Positions 15,495-23,242 of a stretch of DNA of 64,000 nt are shown here, in pieces. The notes under the pieces were generated by a model. It was not told where the DNA came from and did no database searches. It saw nothing but the letters and a program-made list of their open reading frames with translations. The translations under genes and the position numbers were made by a program. The DNA is from Streptomyces sp. ISL-96 (GTDB taxonomy: Bacteria > Actinomycetota > Actinomycetes > Streptomycetales > Streptomycetaceae), in the NCBI RefSeq assembly GCF_018614035.1, contig NZ_JAGGPA010000064.1:1-64000 (forward strand), given 5' to 3'. How positions within the stretch are numbered: position 1 is the stretch's first letter; each line of letters opens with the position of its first letter.

Positions 15495-16994
15495 TCAGAG
15501 GTCGACCACGAGAGTCTGGCTGTGGGCCCTGGATACGCAGGGGTAAATGACATCCCTGCGATCTCGTTCGTCGCGGCGCAGCACGGTGTCGCGGTGATCG
15601 GGGATGCCGGCCAGGACCCGCAGCTCGCACGTGCCGCAGAACCCTTCCTCGCAGGAGGCGGGAGCGCCGGGGATGACCTGGCGGATCACGTCGAGCAGCG
15701 TACGGTCGGAGGCGACGGAAAGTGTGCGTCCGGTGCGTCGCAGTTCGACCGTGAACTCCTGTGCGGGCAGGGGCTTTCTCGCCGTACCCGTGAAGCGTTC
15801 AACGTGCACATGCCGGTCGGGAAAGTCGCCCATGGTCTGTTCCAGGGCCGCGATGAGCGGTTCTGGGCCGCAGCAGTAGACCGCGGCTCCCGGCGGGGTC
15901 GCGAGCAGCTCGGCGGTGAGGTCGGGCAGGCCGTCGGTATCTTCAGGGACGAGACGGACGCGGTCACCGCCAAGAGCGAGGAGTTCCCCGGCGAACGCCA
16001 TCGTGGCGCTGGATCGGCCGCCGTACACCAGCTGCCACTCCTGCCCGGCCCTCGCCACCGCGCGGATCATGGGCAGCAGGGGCGTGATGCCGATACCGCC
16101 CGCGATGAACAGGTACTGGTCGGCCAGGGCGAGGGGGAAGCTGCTGCGAGGCCGGCTCATCACGATCTGCTCACCCACGCGCAGGGCATGTACCTCCGCC
16201 GATCCGCCGCGCCCGTCCGGCGCGTGCCGCACAGCGATGCGGTGTGTGTCCCGGTCGGCCGGGTCCCCGCACAGCGAATACGGCCGTATCCGCCCCGAGG
16301 GGAGCGCAACCTCTACATGGGCGCCAAGCTCCCACGCGGGCAGTGAGCCACCGTCAGCGGCGACGAACCCGACCTGTACGACGCCTTCGGCGACCGGGCG
16401 CACTTCTTGCACGACAACGGGTCTGGCGCCCGGCAGTTCACGGCGTAGAGGTGGTGCGGAAGAGATGGCGTCCGTACGGCGCACAGCCAGGAGCCGGTAG
16501 ATGGACAGAAAGGCGACGGCCGGCACGAGGAGGAGGGCCGTCCACCTCACCACCCCTGTGTCGGTTCCGGCCATGAGGGCATGGACCGTGGCCAGTACGA
16601 AGACAGCGAACGCGCTGGTGTGCACGTATCGCCACCAGCGTTCCGCGATACGGCCCTTGAGCAGTGATGTCACCTCGATCGCCGCCATGAGCTGAAACGC
16701 GATCACACCCCAGGCCACGGCGGCCGGCCGGTACTCGGAAGCGAAAGGCACCAGCAGCTCCACGAGGCCGAAAGCGACCCATGAATCCGCGATCAGCGAC
16801 AGCAGATGCACCGCCAGGAACGCCAGGGCGATCCCGGAAAGGAAGCGGTGCAGGTCGTACAGCCGTGCCGGCACGGCTCGTCGGCCCATCACCCGACTCG
16901 ACAGCAACAGCCCCCACACCACCGTGGCCGACAGCAGCCACCAGGCCATCAGCCCGCCGACACGGGCCAGGTACCACCAGAGTTGGGGGTCCAC
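15495..16994 (-). CDS. Membrane heme/flavin/2Fe-2S reductase
   Basis: A 499-residue fusion. Residues 1-200 are a ferric-reductase-like membrane domain of about six helices with conserved His (DLHRFLSGIALAFLAVHLL; YVHTSAFAVFVLATVH) for heme. Then comes an FAD domain (IRPYSLCGDP), an NAD(P) domain (GGIGITPLLPMIR), and a C-terminal plant-type 2Fe-2S ferredoxin domain (CEEGFCGTCE plus a late Cys in YPCVS). The GTG at 16994 is the last gene of a five-gene operon and overlaps the apbE 3' end by 46 bases. It should pass electrons from NAD(P)H across the membrane; metal reduction is likely, with Cu(II) favoured by context. Confidence 0.85.
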   Translation of the reverse strand: MDPQLWWYLARVGGLMAWWLLSATVVWGLLLSSRVMGRRAVPARLYDLHRFLSGIALAFLAVHLLSLIADSWVAFGLVELLVPFASEYRPAAVAWGVIAFQLMAAIEVTSLLKGRIAERWWRYVHTSAFAVFVLATVHALMAGTDTGVVRWTALLLVPAVAFLSIYRLLAVRRTDAISSAPPLRRELPGARPVVVQEVRPVAEGVVQVGFVAADGGSLPAWELGAHVEVALPSGRIRPYSLCGDPADRDTHRIAVRHAPDGRGGSAEVHALRVGEQIVMSRPRSSFPLALADQYLFIAGGIGITPLLPMIRAVARAGQEWQLVYGGRSSATMAFAGELLALGGDRVRLVPEDTDGLPDLTAELLATPPGAAVYCCGPEPLIAALEQTMGDFPDRHVHVERFTGTARKPLPAQEFTVELRRTGRTLSVASDRTLLDVIRQVIPGAPASCEEGFCGTCELRVLAGIPDHRDTVLRRDERDRRDVIYPCVSRAHSQTLVVDL

Positions 16995-17893
16995 GTCACA
17001 TACCTTTCCCAGGGGCCGGCAGGGTGTGCCGTCCCCTCTTCGGTCACGAGCAGGCCGGCCACCCCCTGGTCCTCCAACAGGGTGCGTCCGTCGATCGGGC
17101 CGGCGATCAGCGCCGCCTTGGCCAGCGCCTCCGCCCAGTGCGCCTCGGCGGCCACGACGGCCACCTGTCCGGCGGCCGGCGCTCCGTTGCCCGGATCGAT
17201 GAGGTGGTGCATTTCCCGTCCCTGCCGCCGCCACCGGCGGCGCAGCCGCGTGGAGGTGGCGACGGCGCCCTCGGCGAGGGCCAGCCAGGCCAGGTCCGTT
17301 CCCGGCTTGGCCTCGTCCTCGACCGCGACCACCCATTCGCCCGCCCCGGGCCGGGAGCCCGCTGTACGTACGTCCCCGCCGAGGTTGACGCAAGCGCCCT
17401 CCGCGCCCGACGCCAGCAGCTCACCCGCGACGAGGTCGGCGGCGTACCCCTTGCCGATGCCACCGAGGTCGAGTCGTACGCCCGGCGGGAGTCGGACCCG
17501 GTCATCCTCGATCTCGATGCCCGCGCAACCCGGCGCGGGGCCGGGATCGTCGGCGTACGGCACTCCCTCGGCCAGCTCGGCGAAGCTGCGGGAGTATCCG
17601 GCGGATTCGAGTGCGGGGAGCACGGTGGGGTCGAACAGCCCGCCGGTCACCTCCCATGCCCGCACGGCCTGGCGTACGAGCGCGACCGTCGGCCGGGAGA
17701 GTGGAACCCAGCGGCCCGGCGGCGAGGCGTTGAGGCGGCACAGTTCACTGTCGGCGCGAAACCTGGACCACAGCGACTCCAGCTCTTCCAGCCGCAAGCG
17801 CGCATGGGCCACGAGTTCCGGGCGGCCGGCCACCAGGAGGTGACCGGTGCTGCCCATCACCGCGAAGCCCGCCTCGACGTGCTCAGCTCCCAC
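16949..17893 (-). CDS. apbE: FAD:protein FMN transferase (ApbE)
   Basis: A 314-residue ApbE-family enzyme that attaches FMN covalently to Thr/Ser of a partner protein, or trims FAD. Motifs are LDLGGIGKGYAAD (residues 141-153), GGDVRT, and HHLIDPGNG (229-237), the Mg/FAD site. There is no obvious signal peptide. The start is GTG at 17893, overlapping the upstream gene by 11 bases. No canonical FMN-binding domain protein is next to it, so its target in this operon is unclear. The downstream reductase is the natural functional partner. Confidence 0.9.
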   Translation of the reverse strand: MGAEHVEAGFAVMGSTGHLLVAGRPELVAHARLRLEELESLWSRFRADSELCRLNASPPGRWVPLSRPTVALVRQAVRAWEVTGGLFDPTVLPALESAGYSRSFAELAEGVPYADDPGPAPGCAGIEIEDDRVRLPPGVRLDLGGIGKGYAADLVAGELLASGAEGACVNLGGDVRTAGSRPGAGEWVVAVEDEAKPGTDLAWLALAEGAVATSTRLRRRWRRQGREMHHLIDPGNGAPAAGQVAVVAAEAHWAEALAKAALIAGPIDGRTLLEDQGVAGLLVTEEGTAHPAGPWERYVTWTPNSGGTWPVSAG

Positions 17894-18206
17894 TGCTGCG
17901 TGTCATGGGGGCGGACGACGTCGGCTGAGGCGGGGCCTGACCGGCCGCTGCGGTTGCGCTCTGGGATCCGCCGCAGCCGCTGCCGCTGCTGCGCGTCACG
18001 GGGGCGGCCGGCGCGGTCTGCGGCGGCGCCGGGGCTGCGGCTGTCGGCGTCGAAGCGCCCGGCGTGGCCGCCGTGGACGGCTGGGCGCTGGAGACCAGGG
18101 CTGCGGTGAGCAGCGCGGCACCGGCCAGACCGGCGGTGGCCACGCCCACGCGCACAGCGATACGCCGGTCCCGCTCGTCGGCCTCGTCGTCGTTGAGGTC
18201 GGCCAC
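17883..18206 (-). CDS. Membrane-anchored Ala/Pro-rich protein with repeated motif
   Basis: A 107-residue protein: an acidic N-terminus, one helix at about residues 17-42, then an exported Ala/Pro/Ser tail. The tail contains the segment TRSSGS twice (about residues 71 and 102), the first followed by GCGGSQ. It starts two bases after the Met-rich gene's stop and overlaps apbE. No family is recognised. The Ser-rich repeats next to an FMN transferase could be modification sites, but they do not match the usual D-x-x-T/S-G-A-T flavinylation motif. Confidence 0.55.
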   Translation of the reverse strand: MADLNDDEADERDRRIAVRVGVATAGLAGAALLTAALVSSAQPSTAATPGASTPTAAAPAPPQTAPAAPVTRSSGSGCGGSQSATAAAGQAPPQPTSSAPMTRSSGS

Positions 18207-18208
18207 GT

Positions 18209-18700
18209 CTACATCCCGTCCATGCCCATACCGCCCATGCCATTGCCCCCCATGCCCATACCACCCATGCCCATCCCGCCCATGTTGTTCTGGCCGTTCC
18301 CGTTGGCCGCCGGGGGGTTGCCGCCCGGAGCGTTGCCGCTCTTGGAGTCGGGCTTGGTCCCCGGTCCCATTTCCATGCCCTGCTTCATGCCCATATCCAT
18401 GCCGGCTTCCATGCCCATGCGCATGGCTTCCAGACGCATCCGCATCTCCTCACTCATGTCGCCGGTGCCGCCCATGCCGTTACCCGGCATGCCATTGCCC
18501 GGCGCACTGGGTGCCGGGGTGGGCGCCTGGCTGGGCGCCTGGCTGGGCGGAGCCATCGGTGCCGTCGGGCTGGGTGTGGCGGCCGGCACGTCGGGGCCGC
18601 CGCCGGTCACCGCCGCGGTGGCGACGACGGACGTGACGCTGACGGTCACGAGTGCTGCGGCGATCGCGAGGGCGGTGCGGTGCTTGATGGGGCTTGCCAT
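18209..18700 (-). CDS. Secreted Met/Gly-rich protein
   Basis: A 163-residue protein with a signal segment (about residues 9-31), a Pro/Ala/Ser linker, and a strikingly Met-rich mature part. One block reads EEMRMRLEAMRMGMEAGMDMGM and the C-terminus is a run of GMGG-type repeats (about residues 140-163). Met clusters of this kind bind Cu(I) in oxidising extracellular space. It lies 33 bases after the copper ATPase in the same operon, so it could receive exported copper. It is low complexity and not assignable to a named family from sequence alone. Confidence 0.7.
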   Translation of the reverse strand: MASPIKHRTALAIAAALVTVSVTSVVATAAVTGGGPDVPAATPSPTAPMAPPSQAPSQAPTPAPSAPGNGMPGNGMGGTGDMSEEMRMRLEAMRMGMEAGMDMGMKQGMEMGPGTKPDSKSGNAPGGNPPAANGNGQNNMGGMGMGGMGMGGNGMGGMGMDGM

Positions 18701-18733
18701 GGGTTGGTCTTCCTTGTCTGTTCTGGTGCGTAC

Positions 18734-21055
18734 TCAGTTGCGGCCGGTGCGCCTGGCGGGTTGGAAGCGGCGGAGCCGCAGGCTGTTGGTGACGACGAAC
18801 ACGGAGGAACTGGCCATCGCGGCCCCGGCGATGAGCGGGTTGAGCAGACCGAGCGCGGCCAGAGGGAGGGCGGCGACGTTGTAGGCAAAGGCCCAGAAGA
18901 GGTTGCCCTTGATGGTGGTGAGCGTCTTGCGGGCGAGGCGGATCGCGTCGACGGCGCCGCGCAGGTCGCCCTTGACCAGGGTGAGGTCGGCGGCGGCGAT
19001 GGCCGCGTCCGTGCCAGTGCCCATGGCAAGGCCGAGGTCGGCCTGGGCGAGCGCGGCGGCGTCGTTGACGCCGTCGCCGACCATCGCGACGACCTTCCCC
19101 TCGGCTTGCAGCCGCTTGACCTCGGCGACCTTGTCCTCGGGGTGGACCTCGGCGATGACGGTGTCAATGCCGACCTCGGCGGCGACGTGCCGTGCGGCGG
19201 CCTCGTTGTCCCCGGTCAGCAGGACGGGGGTGAGTCCCAGTGCCTTGAACTGGCTGACGGCTTCGGCGCTGGTCGGCTTGACGGTGTCGGCCACAACCAG
19301 TGCGGCCCGAACCTTCCCCTCCCAGGCGGCGAAGACGACCGTACGCCCGGCCCGCTCGGCCTGCTGCTGGGCCCGGATCAGCGCGGGGAGAACTTCCAGG
19401 CCCCACTGGTCGGCGAGCCAGCTCGCCCGGCCAGCGATCACCTGGAGCCCCTCGATGGTGCCCGTGACGCCCCGCCCCGCATGATTGGCAAAAGAGGTGA
19501 CGGGAGAGAGGTCACCAGTCTCCTCAGCGGCGGCGTCCGCGATCGCCTTGGCGATCGGATGCTCGCTGGCGTGCTCCACGGCCCCGGCCAGTCGAAGGAC
19601 CTCCGTACGGTCCTCACCCTCAGCGGCGACGACCTCCACCAGCCGCATCCGGCCCTCGGTGACGGTCCCGGTCTTGTCCAGCACGATCGTGTCGATACGA
19701 CGGGTGGACTCCAGCACCTCGGGGCCGCGGATGAGCAAACCGAGCTGCGCGCCACGTCCCGTACCGACCATCAGGGCGGTCGGCGTGGCGAGCCCGAGCG
19801 CACAGGGACAGGCGATGATCAGCACCGCCACCGCCGCGGTGAGAGCGATCGCCGCCGGGTAGCCGAGCCACAGCCAGCCGAACAGCGTCTCCACGGCTAG
19901 CAGGATCACGATCGGCACGAAGATCGCCGAGATCTGGTCGGCGAGCCGCTGCACAGCGGCCTTGCCGGTCTGCGCCTCCTCCACCAAGCGGGCGATCTGC
20001 GCCAGCTTGGTGTCCGATCCCACCCGCGAGGCCCGTACGACCAACAGGCCCCCGGCGTTGACCGTCGCTCCGGTGACCGCGTCACCGGGACCGACCTCCA
20101 CTGGCAGCGACTCACCGGTCAGCAGCGACTCGTCCACCGCCGAGGCGCCCTCGACCACCACCCCGTCGGTGGCGATCTTCTCCCCGGGCCGTACGACGAA
20201 CTCCTCCCCGCCCGCCAACTGGTCGACCGGCACCCGCACCTCACGCCCGTCGCGCAGGACGGTGACGTCCTTGGCGCCCAGATCCATGAGGGCCCGGATC
20301 GCGTCGCCGGCACGCCTTCGGGCACGGGCCTCGAAGTAGCGGCCGGCCAGGATGAACGCGGTCAGCGCCGCGGCCACCTCCAGATACACCTCGGCCGACC
20401 CGCCGTGCCCGCCCGAACCCGAACGCGGCAGCAGCGAGATCTCCATCCGCATCCCCGGCTCGCCCGCCCCGCCGAAGAAGAGTGCGTACACGCTCCACAC
20501 CCACGCCGCCAGCACACCCAGCGACACCAGGGTGTCCATGGTCACCGCCCGGTGCCGCAGATTCAGCACGGCAGCGCGGTGGAACGGCCACGCGCCCCAC
20601 AACGCCACCGGCGAGGCCAGCGCGAACGCCAACCACTGCCAAAACCGGAACTGTGCAGCCGGCACCATCGACATGACCACCACCGGCACCGTCAGAACCG
20701 CCGAGGCCAGCAGCCGGTCCCGCAGCGCCCGTACGTGCCGCTCCTCCTCGTTGACCGCCCCGCCGCCGCCCTCCGCAGCGTGGGAAGGGACCACGGGCGG
20801 GGCCGGAAGGCTTGCCCCGTACCCGGTGGCCTTGACCACGTCGATCAGATCCTGCGGGGTGAGGTCATCGGCGTGGGAGACGCGTGCACTCGCGGTCGCG
20901 AAGTTCACCGACGCGCTCACTCCGGGCAGCTTGTTCAGCTTCCGCTCGATCCGGGCCGCACAGGAAGCGCAGGTCATTCCCGTGATCGCCAGATCCACGG
21001 TGCGCATCGGCTCGATCTGCCCCAGCGCCCCGCCGGCTATGTCGGTGGTCGTCAT
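18734..21055 (-). CDS. copA: Copper-exporting P1B-1 ATPase
   Basis: A 773-residue P-type ATPase that exports Cu(I) using ATP. In order: one N-terminal HMA domain with GMTCASC (residues 26-32), the membrane CPC motif (416-418), phosphorylation DKTGT (460-464), SEHP (498-500), GDGVND (660-665), then the last helices with AYN and MASSS, the P1B-1 copper signature. The ATG at 21055 is chosen because it places the HMA domain at the N-terminus and keeps the MerR-type promoter upstream; longer starts read through that promoter. It heads the operon running to 15495. Confidence 0.95.
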   Translation of the reverse strand: MTTTDIAGGALGQIEPMRTVDLAITGMTCASCAARIERKLNKLPGVSASVNFATASARVSHADDLTPQDLIDVVKATGYGASLPAPPVVPSHAAEGGGGAVNEEERHVRALRDRLLASAVLTVPVVVMSMVPAAQFRFWQWLAFALASPVALWGAWPFHRAAVLNLRHRAVTMDTLVSLGVLAAWVWSVYALFFGGAGEPGMRMEISLLPRSGSGGHGGSAEVYLEVAAALTAFILAGRYFEARARRRAGDAIRALMDLGAKDVTVLRDGREVRVPVDQLAGGEEFVVRPGEKIATDGVVVEGASAVDESLLTGESLPVEVGPGDAVTGATVNAGGLLVVRASRVGSDTKLAQIARLVEEAQTGKAAVQRLADQISAIFVPIVILLAVETLFGWLWLGYPAAIALTAAVAVLIIACPCALGLATPTALMVGTGRGAQLGLLIRGPEVLESTRRIDTIVLDKTGTVTEGRMRLVEVVAAEGEDRTEVLRLAGAVEHASEHPIAKAIADAAAEETGDLSPVTSFANHAGRGVTGTIEGLQVIAGRASWLADQWGLEVLPALIRAQQQAERAGRTVVFAAWEGKVRAALVVADTVKPTSAEAVSQFKALGLTPVLLTGDNEAAARHVAAEVGIDTVIAEVHPEDKVAEVKRLQAEGKVVAMVGDGVNDAAALAQADLGLAMGTGTDAAIAAADLTLVKGDLRGAVDAIRLARKTLTTIKGNLFWAFAYNVAALPLAALGLLNPLIAGAAMASSSVFVVTNSLRLRRFQPARRTGRN

Positions 21056-21060
21056 GCCGG

Positions 21061-21093
21061 AACCGTAGAACCTTGCCCCAAGGGCAAGGTCAA
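21061..21093 (-). promoter_or_regulatory. MerR-type promoter and perfect dyad operator
   Basis: On the minus strand TTGACC (21088-21093) and TACGGT (about 21062-21067) are about 20 bases apart. The spacer is filled by the perfect dyad CCTTGCCC-CAA-GGGCAAGG (21071-21089). This is the classic stretched promoter activated by MerR-family metal sensors such as CueR. The MerR gene is divergent at 21135. Confidence 0.85.
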
Positions 21094-21134
21094 GCGCACA
21101 ATGACGACATTCCCCCACTGAGGAGGCCAAGATC

Positions 21135-21551
21135 ATGCTGACGGTCGGCCGCGTCGCCAAACAGACCGGACTGAGCGCCAAAGCCGTGCGCCTGTACGAG
21201 GCCAACGGACTCATCGACCCGCCGGAGCGCACGCCCGCCGGCTACCGCTCCTACTCCGAGCATGCGTTGCCCGAGCTGCACTTCATCCGCCAGGCCCAGA
21301 CCCTCGGCCTGAGCCTCAAGGAGATCAAGGGCATCCTCGACCTGCAGCGCCAGGGCCAGCAGCCCTGCGCCCTGGTCACCGGGCTCCTCGATGAGCACCT
21401 CGCCGAGATCGACCAGCGCATTGCCGACCTCACGGCCCTGCGCGAAACCCTGCAAACCGCTCGGGACCGCGCCGACCAAGCCGCCGGACGCGGCGAGCCT
21501 GGCGTCATCTGCCACATCATCGAAGCTGCCCCAACGACAGCCAAGGGGTGA
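21135..21551 (+). CDS. MerR family metal-responsive activator
   Basis: A 138-residue MerR regulator. The winged helix starts VGRVAKQTGLSAKAVRLYEA and has the family RTPAGYRSY wing, followed by a dimerisation helix. Metal-site candidates are Cys78 in QQPCALV and Cys126-His127 near the C-terminus. This is not the standard CueR Cys-x7-Cys loop, so the cognate metal is uncertain, although target genes point to copper. GAGGAGG precedes the ATG. It is expected to activate the ATPase operon and the Cys-rich gene at 12459 through shared dyads. Confidence 0.9.
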   Translation: MLTVGRVAKQTGLSAKAVRLYEANGLIDPPERTPAGYRSYSEHALPELHFIRQAQTLGLSLKEIKGILDLQRQGQQPCALVTGLLDEHLAEIDQRIADLTALRETLQTARDRADQAAGRGEPGVICHIIEAAPTTAKG

Positions 21552-21795
21552 GCCTCCCGCAGAGCGCCTGAATGCTGACGAGTAACCCAGCACCAGGATG
21601 GCGCTTCAGCGTCATTGGGCAGACATTCGCGGGGCAGCGGTTCAGGCGGCAGCAGAGCATCAACCCCGGTACGAGGGTTCACGAGTTACGACAGGAGCCG
21701 GGCCGCCTGTCACGTGTCGTCGCACCCGGGGCGGCAACCGCACGCGTCCGGTTCGGCCATCGCCAGGCCGGGGCCCGCTGCGGCGGGGTGGAGGG
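21552..21795. other. Non-coding remainder after the MerR gene
   Basis: No supported gene. Minus-strand reading here is the run-on of the degenerate cation transporter. Confidence 0.35.
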
Positions 21796-22234
21796 TGCGC
21801 AGCAGTCCACGCCCAGCCAGGGGTCGCGGCCTTCCTTGGCGGCGATGGCGGCGATGACGGCGATGACGATGCCAGGGATGGAGCGTTCGGCCTCGCCGGA
21901 GGCGGTCAACGCTCTGACGGCGTAGACGGTTACGTAGGTGGCGAGCGCAAAGAAGGAGACGGCGGTGATCCGCAGGGTGGTCTTCTCCCGCGCCTCACGT
22001 ACAGCGTGCTCTCGAGCGGAGAACTGCCAGGCCACGGCTGGCGGCGGAGGAAACCTCGATGACGGAGTTCAGGCCCAAGCCAATCAGCGCGGTGGGGGAG
22101 GCGAGCACACCGGCCGTGATGGCGACGATCGCCTCGATGATGTTGTAGGTGATCGTCGCCGCAACCAGCAGTCGTATGCGCTTGGTGAGAAGGTCACGGC
22201 GAGCCGGCGACGACCCGAGGGATACCGCGGTCAT
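21796..22234 (-). pseudogene. Cation diffusion facilitator (CDF-type) transporter, degenerate
   Basis: The N-terminal part (from ATG at 22234) reads TITYNIIEAIVAITAGVLAS and GLNSVIEVSSAA. After a one-base shift near 22036 the frame continues AVAWQFSAREHAVREAREKT. This matches cation transporters of the CDF type. The middle helices are missing: the sequence jumps to the typical C-terminus KEGRDPWLGVDCCA and then runs on without a natural stop. So it carries both a frameshift and an internal deletion. It overlaps the stop of an ArsR-type remnant as TGATG, the usual regulator-transporter pairing. Confidence 0.7.
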
Positions 22235-22371
22235 CAGCAGCACCCCTTCTCGTCAGCGTCCACACACATGCGGTCGGCCTCGACGGCCACCACGGCGGTG
22301 CGCAGGTCGTCGAGCGCGTGGCCAAGGCGTTCGCCGGCCATCTCGTAGCGGCTGCGGCGCCCGTCAGACAC
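22234..22371 (-). pseudogene. ArsR-type regulator, C-terminal remnant
   Basis: Only the last 45 or so codons remain, reading GRRSRYEMAGERLGHALDDL and ending DADEKGCC. The C-terminal Cys pair and wing sequence fit an ArsR/CmtR-like metal sensor. The DNA-binding half is absent upstream. Its stop overlaps the start of the degenerate cation transporter. Confidence 0.55.
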
Positions 22372-22557
22372 GGACTGCGCGGCCCTTCGCGCTGATCGCG
22401 GTGCACCTGCCAGCTCGTCGGCGCTCCGTACTACTGCGGTTTAGGGTCTGTCCGATAGGTCGCCTTGTCTCTGTACTCGCCCTGTAGCTCATGCTGGTCA
22501 TGGCGTGGCAGGATCAGCCACAGTCCGTCACGGCCCAGTTACAGAGGGGATGGGTGC

Positions 22558-22881
22558 ATGTCTGAGGAAAAGGCACCGTTCGAGATCATCGACGTGAGCG
22601 AGGTCAAGCCCGAAGATGCGGGCACGCTGAGCCTGCGCTACGTGGACGGAACGCCCGTGCTCGTCGTCAGCGGAGGAACGGCTATCCCCACCAACCTCGC
22701 GGTCGCGAACGCGGAAGGGGCGCTTGTGGCGTCGTACGCCATCAGTCCAGTAGCCGCCGGCGAGCCAGCCATCCAGACCAAACAGAACGCGTTCCAACTC
22801 GGTACTGACTGGGCAATCACGGATCCGCTCAACACTCTGCACGCAGTCCAACATGCCAATACTGAGGCGGACGGCTCGTAG
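22558..22881 (+). CDS. Hypothetical protein, 107 residues
   Basis: A soluble, acidic protein starting MSEEKAPFEIIDVSE. It contains a small beta-rich segment (LRYVDGTPVLVVSGG) and no membrane helix, Cys or recognised motif. AGAGGGG lies about ten bases before the ATG. It lies inside the IS5-type unit, ahead of the lectin/toxin-like gene. Function unknown. Confidence 0.55.
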   Translation: MSEEKAPFEIIDVSEVKPEDAGTLSLRYVDGTPVLVVSGGTAIPTNLAVANAEGALVASYAISPVAAGEPAIQTKQNAFQLGTDWAITDPLNTLHAVQHANTEADGS

Positions 22882-23242
22882 AGCCATCTGGTGTAGCACC
22901 GCCCCGGTCCGAGCCAATCAAAGCTCGTGTCGGGGGCGGAGCGTTGTGCGGGGCGGACCTAGGGCATGTCTGATGGGTCTCTTCGGCTGGTGGAGGGGAT
23001 GGCCGCATTCGCGCTCGGACAACAGCGGACGGCCGACTCGTTTGCTGGAAGCGGGCAATCACCCAAAGGCCATCTGCTCGTGTACGGCGTCTGGATCGCG
23101 CTCTAGACGTTCGGCGACCCTAGGTGATTGGATCACCACTCGTCGTAGCCTCCGTGTGTCGGTCTGTCGCCCAGGTGCGCCTGCGAGGCGGTGCTGCTCA
23201 TGCGGTGGGCGAGCCCCTCACGGAGCGAAAAGGGTGGTCACT
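22882..23242. other. Intergenic region with an internal IS-end-like sequence
   Basis: No gene is supported. At 22963 the sequence TA-GGGCATGTCTGATGGGTC resembles the ends of the surrounding IS5-type unit and may be the terminus of an older or nested insertion. Confidence 0.4.

Noticed and set aside
17883..18206. TRSSGS repeats as ApbE flavinylation sites
   Set aside because: They do not match the known D-x-x-T/S-G-A-T motif, so I only note the proximity and do not claim modification.
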